Below are positions 8,623-17,757 of a stretch of 64,000 nucleotides of DNA, in pieces. The notes beneath the pieces are model-generated. The model did no database searches and was not told the DNA's origin. It saw nothing but the letters and a program-made list of their open reading frames with translations. The position numbers and the translations under genes are program-made. Positions within the stretch are counted from its first letter, which is position 1. Each line of letters starts with the position of its first letter. Source of the stretch: Streptococcus suis (GTDB lineage Bacteria; Bacillota; Bacilli; Lactobacillales; Streptococcaceae); contig NZ_POJD01000358.1 of assembly GCF_002960445.1 (NCBI RefSeq), positions 111,711 through 175,710 of the forward strand. Reading direction: 5' to 3'.

Positions 8623-9327
8623 ATGAGAAAAATTTTGATTGTAGATGATGAAAAACCCATCTCAGACATTATTAAATTTAATATGACCCGTGAGGGCTAT
8701 GAAGTCGTGACGGCTTTTGATGGTCGAGAGGCTTTGGCAGTTTTTGAAGCTGAATTTCCAGATATTGTGATTTTGGATTTGATGCTGCCAGAGTTGGATG
8801 GTTTAGAAGTTGCTCGGACCATCCGTAAGACCAGCAATGTTCCCATTATTATGCTGTCTGCCAAGGATAGTGAGTTTGACAAGGTGATTGGACTAGAGAT
8901 TGGGGCAGATGACTATGTGACCAAGCCTTTCTCTAATCGTGAATTGCAGGCGCGTGTCAAGGCTCTCTTGCGTAGAAGCGAATTGTCAGAAACACAGATG
9001 TCCGTTGAGAATACTGGCAGTCCTGAATTGGTCATCGGGGACTTGGTCATTTTGCCAGATGCCTTTGTTGCTAAGAAGCATGGCAAAGAATTGGAATTAA
9101 CCCACCGTGAGTTTGAATTGTTGCATCATTTAGCTAAGCATTTGGGGCAAGTCATGACCCGGGAGCATTTGCTAGAAACGGTATGGGGCTATGACTATTT
9201 TGGAGATGTGCGTACGGTGGACGTAACTATTCGCCGTTTGCGTGAAAAAATTGAAGATACACCGAGCCGACCGGAATATATTTTGACCCGTCGTGGTGTA
9301 GGATACTTTATCAAGGGAAATGATTAA
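8623..9327 (+). CDS. vicR: Essential cell-wall response regulator VicR/WalR
   Basis: This 234-residue OmpR-family regulator is phosphorylated by VicK and controls cell-wall hydrolase and surface genes. The receiver domain holds the acidic pair in DDEKP, the phospho-acceptor Asp in [12 protein letters not shown], the Thr/Ser in IMLSAKD and Lys in DDYVTKPF. The winged-helix domain ends GRVRTV-like ([19 protein letters not shown]). TATAAT at 8585-8590 marks its promoter. It overlaps vicK by 8 bases, implying coupled translation. Confidence 0.96.
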   Translation: MRKILIVDDEKPISDIIKFNMTREGYEVVTAFDGREALAVFEAEFPDIVILDLMLPELDGLEVARTIRKTSNVPIIMLSAKDSEFDKVIGLEIGADDYVTKPFSNRELQARVKALLRRSELSETQMSVENTGSPELVIGDLVILPDAFVAKKHGKELELTHREFELLHHLAKHLGQVMTREHLLETVWGYDYFGDVRTVDVTIRRLREKIEDTPSRPEYILTRRGVGYFIKGND

Positions 9328-10669
9328 TCAATTACGTTATTTAATGACAACAGCAGAGTTTTGGTTTGTTGTTATTCTCATTGGTTTTTTGATTGCATTG
9401 ACGGTCTTGTTGATTGAAAACCATAGGGATAATAAGCAAATCAAACAGCTCAATCAGCGTGTGAAAGCCTTGATGGATGGCGATTATACGGAGGTCTTGG
9501 ATATGAGAGGCAGTCCAGAAATTACGGACATGGCCAACTCGCTCAATGATCTGTCGGAAGTCATTCGTCTAACTCATGATAGCTTAGAACAAGAGAAAAC
9601 CCGTCTGAGTTCCATTCTTTCTTATATGAGTGATGGAGTAATTGCGACGGACCGAGTTGGTCGGATTATCATGATCAATGATATGGCACAAAAGCAATTG
9701 GGGCTAGCCGGTAAGAAACAGGAGCCCTTGCAGATATTAGATGTTTTGGATATTAAGGATCGATATAGTCTGCGTGATTTGTTGGCACAAACACCTGAAA
9801 TTGTCTTGGACCATACCAATGAGAACCAGGAGTTTCTAACCCTTCGGGCCAATTTTGCGACTATTCGGAGTGAGAGTGGTTTGATTTCTGGTCTTGTTGT
9901 TGTCTTGCATGATATGACCGAGCAGGCTAAGGAGGAACGGGAACGCCGTCTATTTGTATCTAATGTCAGTCACGAACTCCGTACACCTTTGACATCCGTC
10001 AAATCCTACCTAGAGGCCTTGGATGAGGGAGCCTTGACGGAATCAGTTGCACCTAGTTTTGTCAAGGTCTCCCTTGATGAAACCAATCGCATGATGCGGA
10101 TGATTACGGACTTGCTCAGTCTATCAAGGATTGATAACCAGGTTGGTCAAATAGATGTCGAACTAATCAACTTTACAGCCTTTGTGACCTTTATCCTTAA
10201 CCGTTTTGACCAGATGAAAAATGCTGAGTCAGATAAGGTTTATACCATTGTGCGTGACTATCAAATCAGCCCTATTTGGGTGGAGATTGATACGGATAAG
10301 ATGACCCAGGTGCTAGACAATATCTTAAACAATGCCATTAAGTATTCGCCTGATGGGGGGACCATTACCTTTAGTATGAAAACGACGGATAGTCAGTTGA
10401 TTGTATCCATTTCTGATGAAGGGTTAGGCATTCCAAAGGCTGACCTACCTAAGATCTTTGACCGATTTTATCGTGTGGATAAGGCTCGTTCGCGTGCCCA
10501 GGGTGGTACCGGTCTAGGCTTGGCCATTGCCAAGGAAATCGTCAAGCAACACAAGGGCTTCATTTGGGCCAAGAGTGAATATGGACATGGTTCAACCTTT
10601 ACCATCGTCTTGCCATACAGTAAGGATATTACAATGGATGAGTGGGATGATTCAGATGGAGAAGAATAG
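9320..10669 (+). CDS. vicK: Cell-wall sensor histidine kinase VicK/WalK
   Basis: This 449-residue kinase has a single N-terminal membrane segment (residues about 12-32), the streptococcal form lacking the large extracellular loop of Bacillus WalK. It continues with a HAMP linker, a PAS domain (about 95-190), the HisKA dimerisation domain with the phospho-His in [13 protein letters not shown], and an ATPase domain with NAIKYS (N box), DEGLGIP (G1), FYRV (F) and GTGLGLAI (G2). It phosphorylates VicR. Its reading frame begins inside vicR and ends 6 bases before vicX. Confidence 0.96.
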   Translation: MINQLRYLMTTAEFWFVVILIGFLIALTVLLIENHRDNKQIKQLNQRVKALMDGDYTEVLDMRGSPEITDMANSLNDLSEVIRLTHDSLEQEKTRLSSILSYMSDGVIATDRVGRIIMINDMAQKQLGLAGKKQEPLQILDVLDIKDRYSLRDLLAQTPEIVLDHTNENQEFLTLRANFATIRSESGLISGLVVVLHDMTEQAKEERERRLFVSNVSHELRTPLTSVKSYLEALDEGALTESVAPSFVKVSLDETNRMMRMITDLLSLSRIDNQVGQIDVELINFTAFVTFILNRFDQMKNAESDKVYTIVRDYQISPIWVEIDTDKMTQVLDNILNNAIKYSPDGGTITFSMKTTDSQLIVSISDEGLGIPKADLPKIFDRFYRVDKARSRAQGGTGLGLAIAKEIVKQHKGFIWAKSEYGHGSTFTIVLPYSKDITMDEWDDSDGEE

Positions 10670-10675
10670 GGGAAT

Positions 10676-11479
10676 ATGATCGGAAAAGGATTTAATTACA
10701 GTATTCTAGCTTCGGGATCGAGTGGGAATTGCTTTTATTTGGAAACGGATAAGAAGAAGATCTTGGTAGATGCTGGCTTATCAGGAAAAAAGATTACCAG
10801 CCTTTTGGCAGAAATTGACCGCAAGCCAGAAGATATCGATGCTATCTTAGTAACGCATGAACATAGTGACCATATCCATGGTATCGGTGTTTTGGCGCGT
10901 AAATATGGTATGGATATTTATGCCAATGAGTTGACCTGGCAGGCAATGGAAAGCAAATTGGGGAAGATTGACCAAGCTCAGAAACATATCTTTGAATTGG
11001 GGGCTATGAAGACCTTTGGTGACCTAGATATTGAGTCGTTTGGGGTCAGTCATGATGCGGCTTGTCCTCAATTTTATCGTTTTATGAAGGATGATAAGTC
11101 CTTTGTTATGTTAACGGATACTGGCTATGTCAGTGATCGAATGGCTGGGATTGTGGCGAATGCGGATGCCTATTTGATTGAGTCTAATCATGATGTTGAA
11201 ATCTTGCGTGCGGGTTCTTATTCTTGGAACCTCAAGCAACGGATTTTGTCAGATAAGGGGCACCTTTGTAACGAGGATGGAGCTGATGCCATGATTCGCT
11301 CACTAGGAAATCGGACTAAAAAGATTTATCTAGGGCATTTATCAAAGGAAAACAATATCAAGGAATTGGCTCACATGACCATGGTTAATCAGTTGGCGCA
11401 GGCTGATTTAGGAGTTGGAGTGGATTTCCAGGTCTATGATACCTCGCCAGATACAGCGACACCCTTGACCAAGATTTGA
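10676..11479 (+). CDS. vicX: VicX/WalJ metallo-beta-lactamase-fold hydrolase
   Basis: This 267-residue cytoplasmic protein of the YycJ/WalJ family has the metal-binding motif THEHSDHIHG and further ligands in LTDTGYVSD and LGHLSKENN. It is the third gene of the vicRKX operon, 6 bases after vicK. Family members are linked to cell-wall homeostasis and DNA repair; the substrate is not settled. Its stop codon overlaps the -35 box of the ABC-F gene promoter. Confidence 0.94.
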   Translation: MIGKGFNYSILASGSSGNCFYLETDKKKILVDAGLSGKKITSLLAEIDRKPEDIDAILVTHEHSDHIHGIGVLARKYGMDIYANELTWQAMESKLGKIDQAQKHIFELGAMKTFGDLDIESFGVSHDAACPQFYRFMKDDKSFVMLTDTGYVSDRMAGIVANADAYLIESNHDVEILRAGSYSWNLKQRILSDKGHLCNEDGADAMIRSLGNRTKKIYLGHLSKENNIKELAHMTMVNQLAQADLGVGVDFQVYDTSPDTATPLTKI

Positions 11480-11504
11480 CAAATTCATTGAACTTGTTTA
11501 GAAT
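11476..11504 (+). promoter_or_regulatory. Promoter of the ABC-F gene
   Basis: TTGACA (11476-11481), a 17-base spacer and TAGAAT (11499-11504) make a near-consensus promoter inside the end of vicX. It drives a 200-base leader rather than the coding region directly. Confidence 0.8.
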
Positions 11505-11534
11505 AAATATATAAAATACGTGAGGTGAAGTTAC

Positions 11535-11546
11535 ATGAATAATTAA
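11535..11546 (+). CDS. Leader ORF 1 (Met-Asn-Asn)
   Basis: ATG AAT AAT TAA is preceded by GAGGTGAAG (11523-11530). The start codon lies in the sequence that can pair with the terminator arm. It is probably regulatory rather than making a useful peptide. Confidence 0.45.
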   Translation: MNN

Positions 11547-11586
11547 GCTACTTATTAGTCGTTCTTAAAACTTGTTGTGAGGTTAC

Positions 11587-11610
11587 ATGAACCGACGATA
11601 CAAGGGATAA
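11587..11610 (+). CDS. Leader ORF 2 (7 codons, MNRRYKG)
   Basis: ATG 11587 follows GTGAGG with short spacing and reads Met-Asn-Arg-Arg-Tyr-Lys-Gly-stop, ending 22 bases before the terminator stem. The basic peptide could be the stalling peptide. Translation is inferred. Confidence 0.45.
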   Translation: MNRRYKG

Positions 11611-11731
11611 TACTGCTCATAAGGGCTTACTATTCATGTGACTTTTCCATAGGGAAAGGTCATGTTTTGCATGGCTTTTTTGCATGCACTTTTCAAAGAT
11701 ATAAGTCCTTTTACGAAGAAAAGAGGTCTAT

Positions 11732-13111
11732 ATGGAAATGATAAAATGTATTCAATTAGAGAAGGAGATTGCAGGGCGTAGCTTGTTTACAATCCAGCAG
11801 TTGAGCCTTCAAGCTGGTCAAAAGGTTGGTTTGGTTGGAAATAATGGTGTTGGCAAGTCTACTTTTTTGAAAATCTTACTAGGACTGGATAGGGATTTTG
11901 CTGGTCAGATTGAGGTAAAAGCAGACTGGGCCTATGTACCCCAGTTACAGGATAGGAGCTCACTTTCAGGTGGGGAACAGGTTTGGAAGTCTATTCAAGA
12001 GGCTTTTGCCCAAAGACCACAGTTGTTAATCATGGATGAACCGACAGCCAATCTGGACCAAGAACACCAGGAAAAGCTGATCAAGCAAATCAAACGTTTT
12101 CGTGGCAGTTTACTGCTTGTCAGTCATGATCGGTATTTTCTCAATCAAATAGCCAGTCATATCTGGCATTTAGAAGAAGGAAAGGTTCAGGTTTATCCTG
12201 GGAATTACGAGGCATTTGTAGAAAGTCGCCGGGCTAGACGAGAAGGACAGCAGGAGGCCTATGAAGCCTATCAGAAAAAAGTTGCCCAACTGAAAAAAGC
12301 TCAACATGAACGTCAAGCCAAGGCTCAGAAGATGGGGAAGAAAAAGAAAGGTGTTTCATCGTCTGAGTGGAAGGTTAATGCTATGATGGGTTCCTATGAT
12401 AGTCAAGCCAAGTCTATGGCCAAGACTGCCAAGCATTTGGAAGAACGGATAGAGCGTTTGGACAAGGTTGAACAACCTAGAAAGGAAAGGTGGGTAAAGA
12501 TGGAAGCGAAAGGTGCCTTGGATACGGGACTTCACAGTCTCTTTCGCTTGCAGGCTGGTCAGCTCTGGATTGAGGAAACCTATTTATTTGATTTTCCTCA
12601 ACTTGGCATGACTTTTGGGGATAAACTAGCTTTGGTTGGGTCAAATGGTACTGGGAAAACCAGTTTTGTTCGGAAATTGATTTCAAAAGAATTAGAAGGC
12701 TATTACAATCCAAAATTAAAAATTGCCTATTTCTCCCAGGATTTGACCAGTCTTAATGAAGAGGAGACAGCCTTTGTGAATGCTAGCTCGACGTCGCTTC
12801 AAGATAGGATAACGGTTCTCAATTTATTAGGCATGTTGGGACTTTCTTATGATAAGGTCCAGCAGAAGGTGGCAAATTTATCTGGTGGTGAACGTGTTCG
12901 GCTTTCCTTGGCCAAAGTACTATTGACTGATGCTAATCTCTTGATTTTAGATGAGCCGACTAATTTTTTAGATCTGACAGCTATTGAAGCCCTGGAAAGA
13001 TTTTTGAAGGAATACCAGGGAAGTATCTTGGTGATCTCTCATGACCAAGACTTTGTGGATAAGGTCGCAACAAGTAAGTGGTGGATAAAGGATGGTAGCT
13101 TAATAGACTAG
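11732..13111 (+). CDS. ABC-F ribosome-protection protein, Vga/SrpA-like
   Basis: This 459-residue cytoplasmic protein has two ATPase domains and no membrane part, so it is ABC-F. Domain 1 has GNNGVGKST, SLSGGEQ and LLIMDEPTANLD; domain 2 has GSNGTGKTS, NLSGGERVRLSLAK and LLILDEPTNFLDL. Between them is a basic interdomain linker (about residues 170-250, rich in K/Q/A), the part that reaches into the ribosome in antibiotic-resistance ABC-Fs. The domain order and linker resemble Vga(A), and S. suis SrpA is described as such; those proteins protect against lincosamides, pleuromutilins and streptogramin A. It lacks the long C-terminal extension of Vga(A). The inducible-looking leader supports a resistance role, which is inferred. 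Confidence 0.8.
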   Translation: MEMIKCIQLEKEIAGRSLFTIQQLSLQAGQKVGLVGNNGVGKSTFLKILLGLDRDFAGQIEVKADWAYVPQLQDRSSLSGGEQVWKSIQEAFAQRPQLLIMDEPTANLDQEHQEKLIKQIKRFRGSLLLVSHDRYFLNQIASHIWHLEEGKVQVYPGNYEAFVESRRARREGQQEAYEAYQKKVAQLKKAQHERQAKAQKMGKKKKGVSSSEWKVNAMMGSYDSQAKSMAKTAKHLEERIERLDKVEQPRKERWVKMEAKGALDTGLHSLFRLQAGQLWIEETYLFDFPQLGMTFGDKLALVGSNGTGKTSFVRKLISKELEGYYNPKLKIAYFSQDLTSLNEEETAFVNASSTSLQDRITVLNLLGMLGLSYDKVQQKVANLSGGERVRLSLAKVLLTDANLLILDEPTNFLDLTAIEALERFLKEYQGSILVISHDQDFVDKVATSKWWIKDGSLID

Positions 13112-13200
13112 AAAAAATTTCTCAAAAGGAAGCTAGGTCTAAAAAATATTTTTTTCCTGTGGTATAATAAGAAGGATATTTCTAGAATGAGGTCGGTGAA

Positions 13201-15270
13201 TTGAAAAAAAGACAGGAACATTTGGTGGAGAATAATGGGAATTTTATTTCCATCCGCTTGAATATTTTATTTTCTATCGTTATTTTCTTATTTTTGGTCT
13301 TGATTTTGCGTTTGGCAGACATGCAGATTGTCAATCATGATTTTTATAGCAATAAGTTATCAACTGCTAGCCAAAAGATTATCAGCAATGGATCGGTTCG
13401 TGGGCAGATTTATGATGCGCAAGGTAAGCCGCTTGTGGAAAATCAGATTCAACAGGTCGTTTCCTTTACCCGTTCCAATAAGATGTCAGCCCAGGAAATG
13501 AAGGAAGTAGCAAATAAGCTCTTGCAATGGGTCAAGGTGTCTGATGTTTCGGTAACGGAACGGGACAAGGCAGATTATTATTTGGCAGATACAGAGGTCT
13601 ATAAGCAGGTTGTAGAGAAGCTGCCAAAAGATAAACTCTATGATTCGGATGGCAATTATCTGGAAGAAGCAACTATCTATGCCAATGCTGTTGAAAGTTT
13701 GTCTGAAGATGTGTTGAATTATTCGGAACAGGAAAATCAGGCCATAGAACTATTTAAGCAAATGAATGGTGCTGCTTACTTCGCAACAGTAAACCTGGTA
13801 ACAGACTCCTTGTCCGCAGAGCAGGTGGCTCATATTGTTGCCAACGAATCTCAACTGCCTGGTATTTCTACGACCAATAACTGGCAGCGGAATATCCTAC
13901 CGACCTCCTTGAGTTCGGTTATTGGAACGGTAACAAGTGAACAGGCAGGTTTGCCAGCCGAAGATGCAGAGTATTATTTGTCTAAAGGCTATTCGCCAAA
14001 TGACCGAGTGGGAACTGCCTACCTCGAAAAGCAGTATGAAGAAGTCCTACAAGGACAACGTGAGAAAAAGGAAATCAATCTGGACCGAAATGGTAATGTG
14101 GAGAGTATTAAGACCATCCAAGAGGGTCAGCAAGGAAACAATATTAAACTAACCATTGATTTGGCCTTTCAAGATGGTGTCAATGCCATTTTGAAAAAAT
14201 ATTTTGAAAGCGAACTGTCTACAGGAAGTGCTCTTTATTCAGAAGGTGTTTATGCCGTAGCGCTGGAGCCAAGTACAGGTGCAGTCTTGGCCATGTCTGG
14301 CTACAGCCATGAAAAAGGGACGACTACGATTACTGAAGATGCTCTTGGCACCATCACAAGTGTTTTCACACCAGGTTCCATCGTCAAAGGAGCGACAATC
14401 AGCTCTGGCTGGGAAAATGGAGTTATCAGTGGCAATCAAGTGCAGTTAGACGAACCAATCTATTTTGCAGGTTCAGCACCAATTACATCTTGGTGGGCCT
14501 ATGGTAGTTTTAATATTGATGCGACAGAGGCTCTGGAATATTCTTCAAACGTTTACATGGTAAAAATTGCTTTGGGGTTATTAGGTCAAACCTATTCGCC
14601 AAATATGTTTTTGAACGATGGAGATGCATTGACAAATGCGATGACAAAACTTCGTTCTACTTTTGCGGAATATGGATTAGGTGCTCCAACAGGAATTGAC
14701 TTACCACTTGAATCAACAGGTTTCTTACCAGAAGAATATTCCACCGCAAACTTTATTATGAATGCATTTGGACAGTTTGATAACTATACACCGATGCAGA
14801 TGGCTCAATATGTAGCGACAGTAGCAAATAATGGAAAAAGGATTTCTCCTCATCTTGTAGAAGGTATCTATGGAAATAATCCCCAAGGTGGATTGGGAGA
14901 TTTGATTGAAACAGTTTCTGGTAAAGAGATGAATCAAGTCAATATTTCAGCTGATGAAATGGCTCTCCTTCGTCAAGGATTTTATCAACTTGTAAATGGT
15001 GGAGGACGATTTAATACAGGTAGTGCTATCGGTCGTGGTGCGGCCGTGACCATCAGTGCCAAGACTGGTACTGCCGAAACTTATACTACAACTCCTTCAG
15101 GTGAAGTAGTAACTGCAGTAAATACCAACGTTGTTGCCTATGCACCTAGTGATAATCCACAAATCGCAGTTGCAGTCGTACTTCCAAACTTGACTAACGA
15201 AAATTCTACAACAAAAGCAATTACAACAGAAATCATTAATTTATACAATTCACTTTACCCAATGAACTAA
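13201..15270 (+). CDS. pbp2b: Penicillin-binding protein 2B (class B transpeptidase)
   Basis: This 689-residue transpeptidase for peripheral/septal peptidoglycan has one N-terminal anchor (about residues 20-42), a dimerisation region and a transpeptidase domain. Catalytic motifs are SIVK (SxxK) in [14 protein letters not shown] (SxN) in YSSNVYMVK and KTGT in [12 protein letters not shown] 13201 is used as start, with GAGGT at 13189-13193; TATAAT is at 13163-13168. From about 14560 onward the codons look more AT-rich than the first half, as in mosaic pbp alleles. recR follows 8 bases downstream. Alterations here underlie beta-lactam resistance in streptococci. Confidence 0.95.
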   Translation: MKKRQEHLVENNGNFISIRLNILFSIVIFLFLVLILRLADMQIVNHDFYSNKLSTASQKIISNGSVRGQIYDAQGKPLVENQIQQVVSFTRSNKMSAQEMKEVANKLLQWVKVSDVSVTERDKADYYLADTEVYKQVVEKLPKDKLYDSDGNYLEEATIYANAVESLSEDVLNYSEQENQAIELFKQMNGAAYFATVNLVTDSLSAEQVAHIVANESQLPGISTTNNWQRNILPTSLSSVIGTVTSEQAGLPAEDAEYYLSKGYSPNDRVGTAYLEKQYEEVLQGQREKKEINLDRNGNVESIKTIQEGQQGNNIKLTIDLAFQDGVNAILKKYFESELSTGSALYSEGVYAVALEPSTGAVLAMSGYSHEKGTTTITEDALGTITSVFTPGSIVKGATISSGWENGVISGNQVQLDEPIYFAGSAPITSWWAYGSFNIDATEALEYSSNVYMVKIALGLLGQTYSPNMFLNDGDALTNAMTKLRSTFAEYGLGAPTGIDLPLESTGFLPEEYSTANFIMNAFGQFDNYTPMQMAQYVATVANNGKRISPHLVEGIYGNNPQGGLGDLIETVSGKEMNQVNISADEMALLRQGFYQLVNGGGRFNTGSAIGRGAAVTISAKTGTAETYTTTPSGEVVTAVNTNVVAYAPSDNPQIAVAVVLPNLTNENSTTKAITTEIINLYNSLYPMN

Positions 15271-15278
15271 GGAGAATT

Positions 15279-15875
15279 ATGCTATATCCTACACCCATTG
15301 CCAAGTTGATTGACAGTTACTCCAAATTACCAGGAATCGGTATTAAGACAGCTACGCGGCTGGCCTTCTATACCATTGGTATGGAAGATGATGTGGTCAA
15401 TGAATTTGCAAAAAATCTCTTGGCTGCCAAGAGGGATTTGACCTATTGTTCGGTTTGTGGCAATCTGACAGACCAGGACCCTTGCGGTATTTGTCAAGAT
15501 AGCAGTCGTGACCAGTCGACTATTTTAATTGTAGAAGACAGTCGAGATGTGACAGCCTTGGAAAATATCCAAGAATACCACGGTCTTTACCATGTCTTGC
15601 ATGGCTTGATTTCCCCGATGAATGGTATTGGACCAGACGATATTAACTTAAAGACCTTGCTAACTCGTCTGATGGAAAACGAAGTGACAGAAGTCATTGT
15701 TGCGACAAATGCAACAGCAGATGGTGAAGCGACATCCATGTACATCTCACGTGTCCTAAAGCCAGCGGGGATCAAGGTTACTCGCCTGGCACGTGGTCTG
15801 GCTGTCGGAAGCGATATTGAGTATGCAGATGAAGTGACTCTGCTAAGAGCCATTCAAAATAGAACAGAATTGTAG
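15279..15875 (+). CDS. recR: Recombination mediator RecR
   Basis: This 198-residue cytoplasmic protein works with RecO/RecF to load RecA at gaps. It has a helix-hairpin-helix start ([16 protein letters not shown]), a four-Cys zinc motif (CSVCG...DPCGIC) and a Toprim domain ([14 protein letters not shown]). Length and order are standard. It is preceded by AAGGAG and lies in the pbp2b-recR-ddl order common in streptococci. Confidence 0.97.
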   Translation: MLYPTPIAKLIDSYSKLPGIGIKTATRLAFYTIGMEDDVVNEFAKNLLAAKRDLTYCSVCGNLTDQDPCGICQDSSRDQSTILIVEDSRDVTALENIQEYHGLYHVLHGLISPMNGIGPDDINLKTLLTRLMENEVTEVIVATNATADGEATSMYISRVLKPAGIKVTRLARGLAVGSDIEYADEVTLLRAIQNRTEL

Positions 15876-15955
15876 TTTTTATCCATCAGAGAAGGCTTCA
15901 AACTCAAAATTATGCTATACTAAGTGTAGATTATCTAATTAGAAGAGGAATGTAT

Positions 15956-17002
15956 ATGTCAAAAGAAACCTTGATTTTACTCTATGGTGGTCGTTCAGCA
16001 GAACGTGAAGTATCTGTATTGTCTGCAGAAAGTGTCATGCGTGCCATCAATTATGATAAATTTTTTGTAAAAACTTACTTCATCACTCAGACTGGTGATT
16101 TCATCAAAACACAAGAATTTAGCCAAACACCAGCTGCTGATGAAAAACTCATGACCAATGCGACTATCCTTGCAGACCAGCAAGTGCGTCCAAGCGATAT
16201 TTACGAAGAAAATGCCGTTGTTTTCCCTGTTCTCCATGGACCTATGGGAGAAGATGGCTCTATCCAAGGCTTTTTGGAAGTCCTTCGTATGCCTTACGTT
16301 GGGACCAATATCTTGTCTTCTAGCGTTGCTATGGATAAGATTACGACTAAGCGTGTGTTGGAGTCGGCTGGCATTGCCCAGGTGCCATACGTAGCCGTAA
16401 TCGAGGGTGAGAATATTGCTGAAAAGATTGCGGAGATTGAAAGCAAATTGACCTATCCAGTCTTTGTTAAACCAGCTAACATGGGGTCCAGTGTTGGTAT
16501 CTCCAAGGCAGAAGACTTGGCAGGCTTGCAGGCGGCGCTTGATGTGGCCTTCAAGTATGACAGCCGTGTTCTTGTTGAGCAAGGGGTTAACGCGCGTGAG
16601 ATTGAGGTTGGTCTTTTGGGAAATGCTGACGTGAAAACGACACTCCCTGGCGAAGTAGTCAAAGACGTTGCTTTTTATGACTACGATGCCAAATACATCG
16701 ACAACAAGATTACTATGGAAATCCCAGCTAAGATTGACGAGGCGATTATGGATATCATGCGTGACAATGCTGCCAAGGCCTTCCGTGCTATCGGTGGTTG
16801 CGGTCTTTCTCGCTGTGATTTCTTCCTGACAGAAGAGGGTGACATCTTCCTCAACGAGCTCAATACTATGCCAGGTTTTACCCAGTGGTCTATGTACCCA
16901 CTTCTTTGGGACAACATGGGATTTGCTTACTCAGACCTGATTGAAGAGTTAGTCAGCTTGGCTAAGGAAATGTTTGAAAAACGCGAAAGTCATTTGATTT
17001 AA
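15956..17002 (+). CDS. ddl: D-alanine--D-alanine ligase
   Basis: This 348-residue ATP-grasp enzyme makes the D-Ala-D-Ala dipeptide for peptidoglycan. It shows [47 protein letters not shown] and [24 protein letters not shown] 15956 is preferred to ATG 15950 because GAGGA sits at a proper distance only for the former. A TATACT box lies near 15915. The product feeds MurF, encoded nearby. Confidence 0.97.
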   Translation: MSKETLILLYGGRSAEREVSVLSAESVMRAINYDKFFVKTYFITQTGDFIKTQEFSQTPAADEKLMTNATILADQQVRPSDIYEENAVVFPVLHGPMGEDGSIQGFLEVLRMPYVGTNILSSSVAMDKITTKRVLESAGIAQVPYVAVIEGENIAEKIAEIESKLTYPVFVKPANMGSSVGISKAEDLAGLQAALDVAFKYDSRVLVEQGVNAREIEVGLLGNADVKTTLPGEVVKDVAFYDYDAKYIDNKITMEIPAKIDEAIMDIMRDNAAKAFRAIGGCGLSRCDFFLTEEGDIFLNELNTMPGFTQWSMYPLLWDNMGFAYSDLIEELVSLAKEMFEKRESHLI

Positions 17003-17011
17003 AAAGTATGT

Positions 17012-17039
17012 AAAAGGTTGGAAAATTCCAACCTTTTTT
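17012..17039 (+). terminator. ddl terminator
   Basis: AAAAGGTTGGA, a 3-base loop and TTCCAACC are followed by TTTTTT. Confidence 0.9.
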
Positions 17040-17093
17040 CTTGCAAAGAGGGGCAAATAGGAATAGAATGGGGACAAGTATCTGGAGGTGTTT

Positions 17094-17465
17094 ATGTATC
17101 AAACGACAGTAAAAGGAGAAGGTCTATTTCAGGCCCGTTCTCAAGGCTACGGGGACCCCGTTCGTACTTTTGGTGTGACTGATAAGGGAGAAACGCCTGT
17201 TAGTCTAGTCAATATCGGCTTGGCTGCCTGTGTGACCATGTGTGTGCAGGGCTATTATGCCAGCCAAGAGGGCAATAAAACTATGCCTGTTCAAGTAGCT
17301 TGTCAGTTGGAAGACAGAAAATTTGATCTGAAAATTGCCTTGGCTGAGCAGGTTTCAGCCGAAAAGCAGGCAGCAATCTTGGCCTATGTTGACCAAAAGT
17401 GTCGGGTTAAAGCCCTCTTGCGTGATGATATCAGCTACCATGTCGAGTTTGATTTGTTAGACTAG
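17094..17465 (+). CDS. OsmC/Ohr-family protein
   Basis: This 123-residue protein contains the OsmC-like fold region with a conserved-position cysteine pair around LAACVTMCVQGYY, typical of the peroxide-handling and related SACOL/YhfA-type members. ATG 17094 follows TCTGGAGGTG with good spacing; GTG 17088 lies inside that site. It stands alone between two terminators. The substrate is not readable. Confidence 0.8.
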   Translation: MYQTTVKGEGLFQARSQGYGDPVRTFGVTDKGETPVSLVNIGLAACVTMCVQGYYASQEGNKTMPVQVACQLEDRKFDLKIALAEQVSAEKQAAILAYVDQKCRVKALLRDDISYHVEFDLLD

Positions 17466-17506
17466 GATGAACTTTTTTTCACATGAGCTAAAAAATGATA
17501 TAATAG

Positions 17507-17527
17507 AGAGAGCGAAAGCTCTTTTTT
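17507..17527 (+). terminator. Terminator-like hairpin
   Basis: AGAGC-GAAA-GCTCT followed by TTTTTT lies just after a TATAAT (17500-17505). It may end the OsmC transcript, or attenuate a promoter reading toward murF. Confidence 0.6.
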
Positions 17528-17541
17528 AGTTTATCGTCATT

Positions 17542-17736
17542 TAGTTTATCTTTTATTACGTCGACGAATGAGGAAACTTTGTTTCCTTATTTCCAACTTC
17601 AAACACTCCACTGGAGTGTTTGAACTCGCCTTGCCTGATTGAAACAGTCTGGGGGACTGTTTCAAGTCAATGCCTAGAAATTAGAAAGCATTGAGTTATG
17701 CCTGCGGCTCGTTGCCTAGTACTAAAAGTAAACTAA
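17542..17736. mobile_element. MITE-like element made of palindromes, upstream of murF
   Basis: Imperfect terminal inverted repeats TAGTTTATCTTTTATTAC (17542-17559) and GTACTAAAAGTAAACTA (17719-17735) enclose three palindromes: GGAAACTTTGTTTCC, CAAACACTCCACTGGAGTGTTTG and GAAACAGTC...GACTGTTTC. No ORF is inside. The last palindrome shares its core with those at 2003, 22080 and the 27061 array. Confidence 0.5.
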
Positions 17737-17757
17737 AAGACTATATTGGAGAAAATA

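Larger units (their letters stand above)
11512..11731 (+). promoter_or_regulatory. Attenuator leader of the ABC-F gene
   Basis: The leader holds two tiny ORFs and an intrinsic terminator (11632-11668: arms CATGTGACTTTTCC and GGAAAGGTCATG, then TTTT). AGTTACATGAATA at 11530-11542, which includes the first leader start codon, can pair almost perfectly with TATTCATGTGACT (11631-11643), the 5' arm of the terminator; a second copy of TTACATGAA at 11583-11591 could compete. This is the layout of ribosome-mediated attenuation known for vga, lsa and lmo0919-type genes, where a drug-stalled ribosome on the leader ORF permits read-through. Confidence 0.7.

Noticed and set aside
15995..16582. 195-codon minus-strand ORF opposite ddl
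   Set aside because: It lies wholly within ddl and has no recognisable domain or ribosome site.
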